From positions 310,001 to 374,000 of the forward strand of contig NZ_RMBX01000004.1 of the NCBI RefSeq assembly GCF_003807585.1: DNA of 64,000 nucleotides, given 5' to 3'. The translations under genes were made by a program, and so were the position numbers. The notes under the pieces were generated by a model that was not told the origin of the DNA, did no database searches, and saw only the letters and a program-made list of their open reading frames with translations. The first letter of the stretch is position 1; every line of letters begins with the position of its first letter. The DNA comes from Chitinophaga barathri. GTDB taxonomy: Bacteria; Bacteroidota; Bacteroidia; Chitinophagales; Chitinophagaceae. Shown here piece after piece: positions 27,458-36,519 of the stretch.

Positions 27458-28177
27458 TTATTGGTAAGCGACTACTTTGATCACCGGTTTAGTGGTGCCG
27501 GTAGCGCCTTTCTGGCCCATCAGGTAGATGTTGTAAGCACCGCCGGTGGCAGTCAGCGCGGCATCGCCTTTCACGGCAATCTCAGCACCTGCTGCGTCTT
27601 TTACCGAAATAGTGGTGGTACCTACGTCCACTGCTTCAAACTGTGAATATCCGCCGCCTTCGAAGTCCGCGAAATAACGGGAAGGGAATATTTTATTTGC
27701 ACCGATGAACACGTCCACGCCGTCGGGGCCTGGCATCAGGTTGTAGAAACGTACGTTGGTCTTGGTCCTGGAAATGCCGTCGAAGTCTTCATTCAGGCGG
27801 AACACTTCAACGCCGCTGCCCTGGTCGCCATACACAATGATGGTGTTGTATGCGGAGGTGTCATAAAGCGCGGTAAGGGTGTTCAGCGTACTGTCCGCAC
27901 CGCCTTTTTTGAAATCGAATTTGTAGGTGTTCGGTTTAAAACGTGCTCCTACCGCTTCGCCGAATGCGATGGGGGTGGGAGTGATCTTTGTACCATCCTG
28001 GATGATGTCCAGTCCGTAAACGGGGCTGGCCACACCATTCACGAACGCGATCAGTGTCTGCGGTTCGGGAGGGGTGGGATCACTGTTTTTCAGACAGGAG
28101 GAAAAACCGGTAATTGCAACTGCCATCGCGGCCAGTGTCCATAAACGGCTCTTTTTAGTTACCATGCGCTCTTTCAT
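27458..28177 (-). CDS. DUF4397 domain lipoprotein
   Basis: A 239-aa lipoprotein. A signal peptide with lipobox GFSSC (Cys28 with this start) is followed by LKNSDPTPPEPQ. An internal ATG four codons on is an equal start. The mature protein has the DUF4397 pattern of paired beta-sandwich repeats: LIAFVNGVASPVYGLDIIQD near the start and VRFYNLMPGPDGVDVFIGAN in the second copy, each with an FxNxxP..-like N...VD(V/I) core. The function of DUF4397 is not known. It follows the serine hydrolase gene by 23 bp and probably shares its transcript. Confidence 0.88.
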   Translation of the reverse strand: MKERMVTKKSRLWTLAAMAVAITGFSSCLKNSDPTPPEPQTLIAFVNGVASPVYGLDIIQDGTKITPTPIAFGEAVGARFKPNTYKFDFKKGGADSTLNTLTALYDTSAYNTIIVYGDQGSGVEVFRLNEDFDGISRTKTNVRFYNLMPGPDGVDVFIGANKIFPSRYFADFEGGGYSQFEAVDVGTTTISVKDAAGAEIAVKGDAALTATGGAYNIYLMGQKGATGTTKPVIKVVAYQ

Positions 28178-28200
28178 TTTATGTTTTAATACTTATAGGT

Positions 28201-29499
28201 TTACGGTTGTTGTGGTTTCCGGCTGTAAGTCACTTTATAACGCTCAAGGTCCGGTTTGTATTTTCTAATGCGGTTCAGCTCTGTTTCGTAGATCACATTC
28301 CCGAGTTCTTTCAGAAATGGCTGGCCGGTTGATTCAAAGTCGTAGGTATCATCCCCGATGATGCCGTCTTTATTGACATACACTGTTGCGGAAAGCATGA
28401 ACTCCACGCCGTTGGCAAAGTCTGCAAAATAAGCCACATCTGTTAAAAAGCCATACGCCCAGCCCGGTTTGTTGAATATCCTGAGGCCTGCGGGCAGCTC
28501 CGTTTTGGCATCCGCCCCGCCCAGCAGGTATTTGACGTAGTTACGGTGAAATTCCGTGGTGTCGTATACGGGCCAGTCCGTCTCAGTTGGCAATTGGGAC
28601 ATATACCGGTACAAAAACCGGTAATCCTCCTCCGTTAAACGAAATCTGCGCGAAGAAGTTACACTTCCGGGAAAAATTACGCTCCGGAGGATATTATGGA
28701 GGTCTTCCAGCACGATCCGGTTCTTTTCGGAGAAGTTAAACGGCGTTTCCACTAATTTTTTCCCGTCATAATGGGCTTTGCCCACGGAGTCTTTCCGGGG
28801 GGCGAAGGCGAGGGTGCTGCGCTGCTCGGGCTGGAAATAGAGGGTTTCGTCCTCCTCTCCGTCTTCCCCGGGCCTCACGAAGCGGATGCCGTTCGTCAGG
28901 CGGTTCGCCTCCTGCGGCAGGGCGATATCGAGGCGGTGGCGGATCTGGGCGGAGGTGTACCCCTTGTCCCACAGCCCGCGGTTGATCCCTTCCTGCCCGA
29001 GGAATTCGTAGAGACGATTAAAGGCGTCGTTGTCGCTGACGAGGAATATTTTTTTAATATAATGAGCAATGGACGGCTGCAGGTCCTCCGCACTGCTGTC
29101 TGTGGACACGGCCGGGGTAATGGCTGACAGACTGTCCGTATGCATGGGCGTGTATTTGTCGATCCCCAGCCGGTTCATTTTCTCCAGGGCCAGGAAGGCG
29201 GCCGGCATTTTTACCGTAGAAGCAGGGTAGAAGTAGGTTTCAGGGGAAAGGCGATAGGTAAAATCCGTGAAAACCGGGCGGTTACGGGCATCCCGGTCTA
29301 TCCGGGTGTAAATAACCTGCAGGCGGTATTCGGCCGGATCGGCCATGACAGGGCCAAGGCGCTGACTGTTGGCTTTCAGCAGCGAATCCAGGAATACATC
29401 CGTATTTTTTTGCATCGAAGTAGAAATTATCGCCCTGGGAGTTTGGCAGTTCGTAAAAAAAACCAATATTGCACCTGCCAGAAAAAACCGTTGCGCCAT
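28201..29499 (-). CDS. Serine hydrolase with class A beta-lactamase-like fold
   Basis: A 432-aa exported protein (signal peptide residues 1-17, possible lipid anchor at Cys18 though FTNC is a poor lipobox). The three active-site motifs of the PBP/beta-lactamase superfamily are readable: SxxK as Ser94-Thr-Val-Lys97 in YPASTVKMP, SDN as Ser155-Asp156-Asn157, and a KTG equivalent as Lys344-Pro-Gly346. I see no clear omega-loop ExxLN that would give the deacylating Glu166 of true class A enzymes. The protein is also about 140 residues longer. A peptidase or esterase working on envelope substrates is more likely than antibiotic resistance. It is upstream of the DUF4397 gene in one transcript. Confidence 0.9.
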   Translation of the reverse strand: MAQRFFLAGAILVFFTNCQTPRAIISTSMQKNTDVFLDSLLKANSQRLGPVMADPAEYRLQVIYTRIDRDARNRPVFTDFTYRLSPETYFYPASTVKMPAAFLALEKMNRLGIDKYTPMHTDSLSAITPAVSTDSSAEDLQPSIAHYIKKIFLVSDNDAFNRLYEFLGQEGINRGLWDKGYTSAQIRHRLDIALPQEANRLTNGIRFVRPGEDGEEDETLYFQPEQRSTLAFAPRKDSVGKAHYDGKKLVETPFNFSEKNRIVLEDLHNILRSVIFPGSVTSSRRFRLTEEDYRFLYRYMSQLPTETDWPVYDTTEFHRNYVKYLLGGADAKTELPAGLRIFNKPGWAYGFLTDVAYFADFANGVEFMLSATVYVNKDGIIGDDTYDFESTGQPFLKELGNVIYETELNRIRKYKPDLERYKVTYSRKPQQP

Positions 29500-29595
29500 A
29501 GAAGGAAATTTTTATGCCGGAATGCAGCTCAAAACCAATCACATAGTGGTTTTTGAACTGTTTGTAACCGGGCTTTAATATATCAATTTAAATTC

Positions 29596-29603
29596 TATCT
29601 TTG
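29596..29603 (+). promoter_or_regulatory. Candidate -7 element of secDF
   Basis: TATCTTTG is an exact TAnnTTTG match 36 bp before the start codon. A TTTA that differs by one base from the -33 box lies 18 bp upstream (29574-29577). Confidence 0.5.
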
Positions 29604-29639
29604 CAACTCTTAAAAAATTTATATTAATAATCAAACAAA

Positions 29640-32600
29640 ATGCAACTAAAAGGACTGGTTAGATTTTTTGCTGTCGCACTGATCCTTATCTCTTTGTATC
29701 AATTGTCCTTCACGTTCGTGGTGCGGAACTATGAGAAAAAGATAAAGACCTCGGCCGAAGCCTATGTGGCCGGGCAGTACCCCACTGCGGAACAGAAGTA
29801 TCCCGGTAACAAGGAAGCACAATCCCTGTACAGAGATACATTGAACGATTACACAAAAGCGCGTTCGGAACAGTTACTGGATAGCGCCAGTGGCAAAGAG
29901 ATTGCAGGATTCCCCTGGTTTACCACCTATACCAAAGCAAAAGAAAAGCAGCTGAACCTGGGCCTCGACCTCCAGGGCGGTATGAACGTAGTACTGGAAG
30001 TGAGCGTAGAAGATGTTGTACGCCAGCTTGCCAATCAATCCAAGGATCCCGCATTCAACAACGCGATCGCCAAGGCAAAAGAACGTAAAAAGAGCAGCCA
30101 GTCCGACTTTGTGACCCTGTTTGGCCAGGCTTACAAAGAAGAAGCTCCCAATGGTAAACTGTCTTCCCTCTTCGCCAGCGCGCAACAGAAGCAGATCACC
30201 TTCAACAGCAGCAATGACGAGGTGCTGAACATCATCCGCAACGAATCCAGGGCGGCGATCAAAAACACCTATAAAGTATTACAGAACAGGATCGACAAGT
30301 TCGGTGTGGCTTCACCTTCCATCAACCTGGACGAGAACCGCGGTATCATTTCCGTGGAACTGGCCGGTGTGGATGACGCGGAGCGCGTACGTAAGTACCT
30401 GCAGGCCAGCGCCAACCTTGAGTTCCGTGAAACATACAAAACCAGCCAGCAGTTCTACGACGAAGTGCTGCTGCCGATGAACGAAGCCATTAAAGCATCC
30501 CAGGGCAATGCCAGGAAAGTGGACACCGGTGCCGTGAAAACAGACTCCGTTACCGCCGCCGCTCCTGCCGCTGCTCCCGGTGATACTACCGGCTCTCTCT
30601 CCTCGCTCCTCGCGAAGGATTCTTCCGGCAAAAATGTAGCCGGCGGTGATTCCGCCGCGCTTGCGCTTGCAAGGGACCAGAAAGAGATGCCCCTGTTCAT
30701 GGTTTTCAAGATCAACCCTGAACCCAGCTCCGTATTGGGCCAGATCTTACCGAAAGATACCGCTACTTTCCGCCGTTACCTGGAGCTGCCCGCTGTAAAA
30801 GCGGCTATGCCCAAGGACCTCGTGTTCCTTTACGGCCCTTCCAATAAAGAAGACCGTACCCAGCCCCTGCAGATATTCGGGGTGAGAGTGAACCCGGCCA
30901 ACCCGAAAGCGAAGATCACCGGTGAAAGGGTGATCGCCGCCCGCGCGGACTTTGGTGAAAACCACCAGGTGGAAGTGACCATGAGCATGGATAACATCGG
31001 TACCCGTGACTGGCGCAACCTTACCCGCCAGCTGAAACCTACCAATCCTGACGACCGCAGCACTTATAGTTATGTAGCGATCGTACTGGACAATGTAGTG
31101 TATACCGCACCTTCCATCATCAACGAGATCCCGAACGGTAACTCTTCCATCAGCGGCAGCTTTACCCTCGAAGAAGCGGATGACCTTGCGAACATCCTGA
31201 TGTCCGGCCGTATGCCCGCCCCCGCCAAGATCGTGCAGGAGCAGGTGGTAGGCCCCACCCTGGGACAGGAATCCATCGAAGCCGGCGCAAAATCATTTAT
31301 CATTTCCTTCGTGGTGATCTTCATCCTGATGCTGGTATACTTCAATACCGGCGGCTGGGTGGCAAACATCGCGCTGATACTCAACCTGCTGTTCACCGTA
31401 GGCATCCTGGCCTCGCTGGGCGCCACGCTCACCATGCCCGGCATCGCCGGCCTGGTGCTCACCATCGGTATGGCAGTGGATACGAACGTAATTATCTTTG
31501 AAAGGATCAAGGACGAACTGAGCCGTGGTAAAACCTACCAGCAGGCGGTGGAAGACGGTTACAAACGTTCTTACGCCCCTGTACTGGACGGTCACATCAC
31601 CTCCCTGCTCACGGCCTGCATCCTGTTCTACTTCGGCCTCGGCCCCGTACTGGGCTTCGCCACCACGCAGATCATCGGTCTGCTCCTGTCCCTGTTCTGC
31701 GGTATCCTCGTATCCCGTATGATCACCGACTGGTGGACGAACAAAAAAAGGCACCTGGAGTATTTCACACCGCTTTCCCGCAGGATCTTCAGACATGCCA
31801 AATACGACTTCGTAGGCATGCGCAAATACACCTATATCATCTCCGCTGTAGTACTGGTACTGGGTATCGGTTCCTTCTTCAACGGATTTGACCGTGGGGT
31901 GGACTTCAGCGGCGGCCGCAGCTACACCGTGCGCTTCGACAAACCGGTGAACCGCGAAGCTGTACACGAGGCACTGAACAAAGAATTCGAATCTGAAACC
32001 TTTGTAAAGACCATCGGTACCAACAACCAGCTGAACATCACCACTGCATACAAGATCGATGATAACTCAGACGCTGCAAACCAGGAAGTACAGGCCAAAC
32101 TGGTGAACGCCATCAAACCGTACTACGACGGCGGCCTGGACAAAGCCACCTTTGAAAGCAAATACCTCGTTGGGTCACAGACTGTAGCCCCCACCATTTC
32201 GGATGACTTAAGGAACGGCGCTATCAAAGCCACCATCCTGTCCCTCCTCGTGGTGTTCCTCTACATCCTGCTGCGATTCAACAAATGGCAATACTCTATC
32301 GGTACCATCTTCTCCCTGCTGCACGACGTACTCGTAACGCTGGCGGTGTTCTCATTCTGCCGCAACATCGTACCGTTCGCACTGGAGATCGATCAGCACT
32401 TTATCGCGGCGATACTGACCGTGATAGGCTTCTCGATGAACGATACCGTGATCGTGTTTGACAGGATCCGTGAGAACTTCCGCCTGACCAAAGGCGGCGA
32501 TACCAAAACGATCATCAACCGTGCGATCAACGAAACGCTGAGCCGTACGATCATGACCTCTGTGACGGTATTCCTCACCATCCTGATCCTTTTCATCTTC

Positions 32601-32780
32601 GGTGGCGAAGTAACCCGTGGTTTTGCATTCGCGATGCTGATCGGCGTACTCACCGGCGCTTACTCTTCCATCTTTGTAGCGGCTCCCGTTCTCGTGGACT
32701 TCGATAAGAAGAACACCCTGGGCAATGAGGCTGAAGCAGTGAAGATTGAAAAAGCTCCGCCATTAGTGAAAGGCAAATAA
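29640..32780 (+). CDS. secDF: Protein-export membrane protein SecDF (fused)
   Basis: A 1046-aa fusion of SecD and SecF that uses the proton gradient to pull exported proteins through SecYEG. The SecD half has one N-terminal helix (AVALILISLYQLSFTFVV), a large periplasmic region with LNLGLDLQGGMNVVLEVSVE, and the P1 head. It then has the helix block beginning FIISFVVIFILMLVYFNTGG, with GLVLTIGMAVDTNVIIFERI. The SecF half starts near residue 735 with GIGSFFNGFDRGVDFSGGRS and ends after VIGFSMNDTVIVFDRIRENF. An Ala/Thr/Ser-rich insertion (about residues 300-340) in the periplasmic head is low complexity. The fused form is normal for Bacteroidota. A strong terminator follows. Confidence 0.98.
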   Translation: MQLKGLVRFFAVALILISLYQLSFTFVVRNYEKKIKTSAEAYVAGQYPTAEQKYPGNKEAQSLYRDTLNDYTKARSEQLLDSASGKEIAGFPWFTTYTKAKEKQLNLGLDLQGGMNVVLEVSVEDVVRQLANQSKDPAFNNAIAKAKERKKSSQSDFVTLFGQAYKEEAPNGKLSSLFASAQQKQITFNSSNDEVLNIIRNESRAAIKNTYKVLQNRIDKFGVASPSINLDENRGIISVELAGVDDAERVRKYLQASANLEFRETYKTSQQFYDEVLLPMNEAIKASQGNARKVDTGAVKTDSVTAAAPAAAPGDTTGSLSSLLAKDSSGKNVAGGDSAALALARDQKEMPLFMVFKINPEPSSVLGQILPKDTATFRRYLELPAVKAAMPKDLVFLYGPSNKEDRTQPLQIFGVRVNPANPKAKITGERVIAARADFGENHQVEVTMSMDNIGTRDWRNLTRQLKPTNPDDRSTYSYVAIVLDNVVYTAPSIINEIPNGNSSISGSFTLEEADDLANILMSGRMPAPAKIVQEQVVGPTLGQESIEAGAKSFIISFVVIFILMLVYFNTGGWVANIALILNLLFTVGILASLGATLTMPGIAGLVLTIGMAVDTNVIIFERIKDELSRGKTYQQAVEDGYKRSYAPVLDGHITSLLTACILFYFGLGPVLGFATTQIIGLLLSLFCGILVSRMITDWWTNKKRHLEYFTPLSRRIFRHAKYDFVGMRKYTYIISAVVLVLGIGSFFNGFDRGVDFSGGRSYTVRFDKPVNREAVHEALNKEFESETFVKTIGTNNQLNITTAYKIDDNSDAANQEVQAKLVNAIKPYYDGGLDKATFESKYLVGSQTVAPTISDDLRNGAIKATILSLLVVFLYILLRFNKWQYSIGTIFSLLHDVLVTLAVFSFCRNIVPFALEIDQHFIAAILTVIGFSMNDTVIVFDRIRENFRLTKGGDTKTIINRAINETLSRTIMTSVTVFLTILILFIFGGEVTRGFAFAMLIGVLTGAYSSIFVAAPVLVDFDKKNTLGNEAEAVKIEKAPPLVKGK

Positions 32781-32800
32781 GCTGAAAGAAATCTTTAGAT

Positions 32801-32837
32801 AAAAGGCCGTCCCGGTTGGGGCGGCTTTTGTTTTTTT
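32801..32837 (+). terminator. Terminator after secDF
   Basis: GCCGTCCC and GGGGCGGC pair around GGTT and run into a long T-tract. It lies about 25 bp past the secDF stop. Confidence 0.85.
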
Positions 32838-32958
32838 CGGGAATGCCGGGCCGTTTTGGAATATCCGGAGGAGGTTTGAGGTGAAAAAAGAGGAAGTTGC
32901 AGCATTCCGGGCGATCTCTTTTGATGGTATTTTAGCAAAAAGGGGAGCTTATACGATA

Positions 32959-33013
32959 GATATAGGATCGTTATAGGAGAGATATAGGAGAGCGTTCCGG
33001 TGGGAGGGTTAAT
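32959..33013. repeat. Degenerate 11-bp-period array, locus 2
   Basis: Units GATATAGGATC, GTTATAGGAGA, GATATAGGAGA are contiguous 11-mers (32959-32991). They are followed by GCGTTCCGGTG and GGAGGGTTAAT in the same period. It ends at GGTTAAT (33007-33013). It shares TATAGGAGAGATA (32972-32984) exactly with locus 3. The rest of the 298-bp gap between secDF and the IscA-type gene holds only the two terminators and A/G-rich sequence. Confidence 0.65.
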
Positions 33014-33021
33014 ATAATATA

Positions 33022-33054
33022 AGAGGCCGTCTCCTTTGCTGGGAGACGGCCTCT
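33022..33054 (-). terminator. Terminator after the IscA-type gene
   Basis: AGAGGCCGTCTCC (33022-33034) and GGAGACGGCCTCT (33042-33054) are a perfect 13-bp stem. On the minus strand it runs into a T/A-rich stretch. It is convergent with secDF. Confidence 0.8.
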
Positions 33055-33078
33055 GTTGTAATAGTATTTTTACCTCAG

Positions 33079-33423
33079 CTACACGGCAAATGAGGTGCCG
33101 CAGCCGCAGCTGGAGGTGGCGTTCGGGTTGGTAAAGGTGAATCCGCGCGCGTTCAGCCCGTGCTGGAAGTCAACTTCCATGCCAAGGAGGTACAGGCCGT
33201 GGGATTTCTTCATCACTACCGGGATGCCTTCAATTTCGTAAACCTCGTCATCTTCCATCTTAGCGTCAAAGCCCAGTATATAGGAAAGGCCGGAGCATCC
33301 CCCGCCTTTTACGCCGATGCGGAGGTATTGGCTCTGGTCAAAGCCTTCTTCCGCACGGAGGCGTTGCAGCTCCTGGATGGCGCCGCTGGTGAGATTTATA
33401 GGTGCGTTGGTGATTGTTTCCAT
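33079..33423 (-). CDS. Iron-sulfur cluster assembly accessory protein (IscA/SufA/ErpA family)
   Basis: A 114-aa A-type carrier that takes Fe-S clusters from the scaffold and passes them to client enzymes. The three ligand cysteines are Cys43 in GGGCSGLSY and Cys106 and Cys108 in SSCGCGTSF, with the family's usual spacing. The conserved FVDF-like segment is GMEVDFQHGLNARGFTFTNP. It stands alone, away from suf or isc genes, so I cannot decide between SufA, IscA and ErpA. The protein is intact. Possible clients in the window are L-serine dehydratase and others outside it. Confidence 0.95.
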   Translation of the reverse strand: METITNAPINLTSGAIQELQRLRAEEGFDQSQYLRIGVKGGGCSGLSYILGFDAKMEDDEVYEIEGIPVVMKKSHGLYLLGMEVDFQHGLNARGFTFTNPNATSSCGCGTSFAV

Positions 33424-33555
33424 TGTTTTGATCCGATTTATTATACAAAAATACGGAAAAATGAAGAATGTGTGTTGTCACATGATAGTCAGTGAAGCAG
33501 ACATGAAAGTAAAAAATTGTATGTAATTTGTTTCCCGGTGTCTAACCCTTCTTAT

Positions 33556-36516
33556 ATGCAAAGATTACTATGCCTAGCCGTGGCCGTTTTATTAGCCAAC
33601 CAGGCGGCTGCACAATTATTCGGCGGAAACCCGCCTTCCCAGAAGTGGCAACAGGTGAATACGGATACGGTGCGGGTGATCTTCCCCAAAGGCATGGATG
33701 CGCAGGGCCGCCGGGTGGCGGACCTGGTGCAGCATATGAGCCGGTACAACACCGGTACCCTGGGGACAAAAGTGAAAAAGATCAACATTATCCTGCAGCA
33801 CCAGACGCTGCAGTCCAACGGTTATGTGCAGCAGGGGCCTTTCCGCTCCGAATTTTACATTACCCCGCCGCCGAACAGTACGGACCTGGGGTCCATCAAC
33901 TGGGTGGACCAGCTGGCCCTGCACGAATACCGGCATGTAGTGCAGAACAACAACTTCAATAAAGGCGTCAGCAAGGTGTTTTCCATCCTTGGCGGCGAGC
34001 TGGGGCAGGGCGCGGCAAACGGCGTTGCCGTGCCGGACTGGTTCTGGGAAGGGGATGCCGTAACCATGGAAACCGCCCTCAGCCTGCAGGGCAGGGGCCG
34101 CCTGCCGGCCTTTTTTGACGGCTTCCGCGCGCTCACGCTGGCGGACAAAGATTATACGTATATGCAGGTGCGCAACGGCTCCCTGCGCAAATACATGCCC
34201 AATCATTACAACACCGGTTATCTCATGAGCAGCTACGGACGGCTGCAATACGGAACGGACTTCTGGAAAGGCGTTACGGACGATGCGGTGTGTTACCGCG
34301 GGGTATTTTACCCCTTCAGCCAGAGCCTGAAACGCCGGACCGGCAAAAATGCCGCTGCGTTTTTCGCCGCCTCGCTGGATTATTACAAAAAAGCCTGGGA
34401 GCCGAAAGAACACGAAACGGCCGATACGCTTACGCCCGCCGGCCGCACGGTATCCAATTACCGCTATGTGTACGCGGTGGACGACAGCACGCTGATCTAC
34501 CTCTATAATTCCTACAAACAGATCGCCAGCTTCAAACTGCGGCACGCGGACGGGCGGGAAGAGCTGATCACGCGGCCAGGTATAGGGTTTGACGATTATT
34601 TCAGCTACCGCAACGGGCGCATCCTGTGGACGGAAAGCCGCTATGATCCCCGCTGGAACAGGAAAGACTATTCCATCGTAAAAGTATTCGACCGGAATAC
34701 CGGGAAAACTATGACGCTGAACCATGCCCGCCGTGTTTTTTCGCCGGACCTGAGCCATGACGGGAAAATGATCGTGGTGAACGCGGTGACGCCGGAACAG
34801 CGGTACCAGCTGGAGATACTGGATGCCAATACCGGAGAAGTGCGTGGAGCGCTGGTTAACCCGGCCAACTGGTATTATACTTACCCGAAATTTACCGGGG
34901 ATGACCAGTACATCATCAGCGCGGTGCGTAACCAGCAGGGAAAAATGGCTTTGATCAGGCAAAAAGCGGATATCCTTGAAACAGATAAAAACGGCGTCAT
35001 GAAAGGCAAGTGGAGGTCGTACCCTCCCATGCGCGATAAAGGCGACTTTTCCATCGGCGGCAAGTGGGGTGCTGATCCGGCCCGCAGCACAGGGGATACG
35101 GCTACCGACCAAGTGCTGTCCATCCTTGAAGAAGCAGGAGAAATTCAGGTCCTCATTCCCTTTGGCAACCCCACCATCGGCATTTCCAGCATAAAAGGGG
35201 ATATGGTGTATTTCCAGGCTTCCTTCGGCGATGCGGACAATGTATACGCCATACCGCTGAATGGCGGGCCGGTACAGCAGGTCACTCACCGGCCAAACGG
35301 CGTGAGCCATATGGCAGTTCAGGATAACAAAATCATTTTCAGCGAGTTTACGGCCGAAGGGTACAAACTCCTCCGGAAACCGCTGGAAGGCAGCACGCCT
35401 TTCGATCCGCAAAAGGATAACCAAAGCGCATGGTTAAAGCCCGATTTAGGCGAAGAAGGCAACATCCTTGACAAGGTGCCGGTCAGCGATCTGAAGGCCC
35501 GTAAATACGCTAAAACACACCGTCTTTTTAATTTTCACAGCTGGATACCGAGCATCAACGATCCGGAGTACGGCCTGTACCTCTATGGGGACAATGTGCT
35601 GGGCACCCTGCAAACAGCCATAGGCGCCTACTACAATACGAACGAAAACAGCCCCGCCATCAGCGGATCGCTCACCTACGCGGGCCTTTTCCCTTACCTG
35701 CGCACCGGCGCGGATTACCGCATGGACCGTTACCTCTACGTAAACGATACCGTATCGGTGGAATGGAACGAGCTGGACTGGTTCGGCGGCATGAGCATCC
35801 CGCTCACGTTCTCCGCCGGGAAATATCTGACCGGTCTCACCATCGGCGGTAATTACCACGAAGTGAACCGTAAGAGGGCGAACAATTCGAAATACCGCTT
35901 CCGCGACAGCCACATCCAGTACCTGGACCTGAGCCTCGGCTTCTCCAACCAGCGGATCAAGGCATTGCAGAATATTTATTCGCACTTCGGGCAGTCGCTG
36001 AGCGTGCGGTACAACAAATCCGTGAACAATGTGCCGGCGGAGCAGATCTATGGCCGCCTGGACCTTTACCTACCCGGGTTTTCCGCCAATCACAGCATTG
36101 TGTTGCAGGGCGCTTTCCAGCAGCGGGATACCATGCTGAGGTATTCTTTTACAGATAACTTTGTGTATGCAAGGGGTTACAACAAACCGTTTTACGAAAG
36201 CATCTGGAAAGTGGGCGCCAACTATCATTTCCCGATCGTATACCCGGACTGGGGATTTGCGAACCTGCTGTATTTCACACGCATCAGGGGGAATGTTTTT
36301 TATGATTACAGTTCCGCTTACAACTTTAGAAGCAAACAGGATGTTACTTATGCATCCACGGGAGCAGAGCTTTTCTTTGACACAAAAATCGGGAACACGC
36401 TGCCTTTCACTATCGGGGTGCGATACAGTTACCTGCTGAATACGAACCCCGGAGATCCCTCGCGGAAAGACCGTTTTGAAGTGACAGTACCTTTGCAGCA
36501 ATTATTTGCCTTTTAA
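33556..36516 (+). CDS. Gluzincin-like protease domain / TolB-like propeller / outer-membrane barrel protein
   Basis: A 986-aa secreted protein that I cannot assign to a named gene. With ATG 33556 the signal peptide ends ANQAAAQ. The first 170 residues hold His123-Glu124-Tyr-Arg-His127, an HExxH zinc site, and Glu165 in PDWFWEGDAV. That WxxEGxA context is the second glutamate of gluzincins (Peptidase-MA type). From about residue 290 to 600 there are repeated four-strand units with FDRNTGKTMTL, FSPDLSHDGKMIVVNAV and LEILDANTGEVRG, typical of TolB/WD40-like propellers. The last 320 residues alternate aromatic strands and end in VTVPLQQLFAF, a C-terminal phenylalanine as in outer-membrane barrels (surface-antigen-like). 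Domain limits are by eye. It overlaps no gene, and an AI-2E family transporter follows 3 bp later. Confidence 0.82.
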   Translation: MQRLLCLAVAVLLANQAAAQLFGGNPPSQKWQQVNTDTVRVIFPKGMDAQGRRVADLVQHMSRYNTGTLGTKVKKINIILQHQTLQSNGYVQQGPFRSEFYITPPPNSTDLGSINWVDQLALHEYRHVVQNNNFNKGVSKVFSILGGELGQGAANGVAVPDWFWEGDAVTMETALSLQGRGRLPAFFDGFRALTLADKDYTYMQVRNGSLRKYMPNHYNTGYLMSSYGRLQYGTDFWKGVTDDAVCYRGVFYPFSQSLKRRTGKNAAAFFAASLDYYKKAWEPKEHETADTLTPAGRTVSNYRYVYAVDDSTLIYLYNSYKQIASFKLRHADGREELITRPGIGFDDYFSYRNGRILWTESRYDPRWNRKDYSIVKVFDRNTGKTMTLNHARRVFSPDLSHDGKMIVVNAVTPEQRYQLEILDANTGEVRGALVNPANWYYTYPKFTGDDQYIISAVRNQQGKMALIRQKADILETDKNGVMKGKWRSYPPMRDKGDFSIGGKWGADPARSTGDTATDQVLSILEEAGEIQVLIPFGNPTIGISSIKGDMVYFQASFGDADNVYAIPLNGGPVQQVTHRPNGVSHMAVQDNKIIFSEFTAEGYKLLRKPLEGSTPFDPQKDNQSAWLKPDLGEEGNILDKVPVSDLKARKYAKTHRLFNFHSWIPSINDPEYGLYLYGDNVLGTLQTAIGAYYNTNENSPAISGSLTYAGLFPYLRTGADYRMDRYLYVNDTVSVEWNELDWFGGMSIPLTFSAGKYLTGLTIGGNYHEVNRKRANNSKYRFRDSHIQYLDLSLGFSNQRIKALQNIYSHFGQSLSVRYNKSVNNVPAEQIYGRLDLYLPGFSANHSIVLQGAFQQRDTMLRYSFTDNFVYARGYNKPFYESIWKVGANYHFPIVYPDWGFANLLYFTRIRGNVFYDYSSAYNFRSKQDVTYASTGAELFFDTKIGNTLPFTIGVRYSYLLNTNPGDPSRKDRFEVTVPLQQLFAF

Positions 36517-36519
36517 AAA

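Noticed and set aside
28201..29499. Antibiotic-resistance beta-lactamase
   Set aside because: SxxK, SDN and KPG are present, but the protein is too long and lacks an evident deacylating Glu; resistance is not supported.
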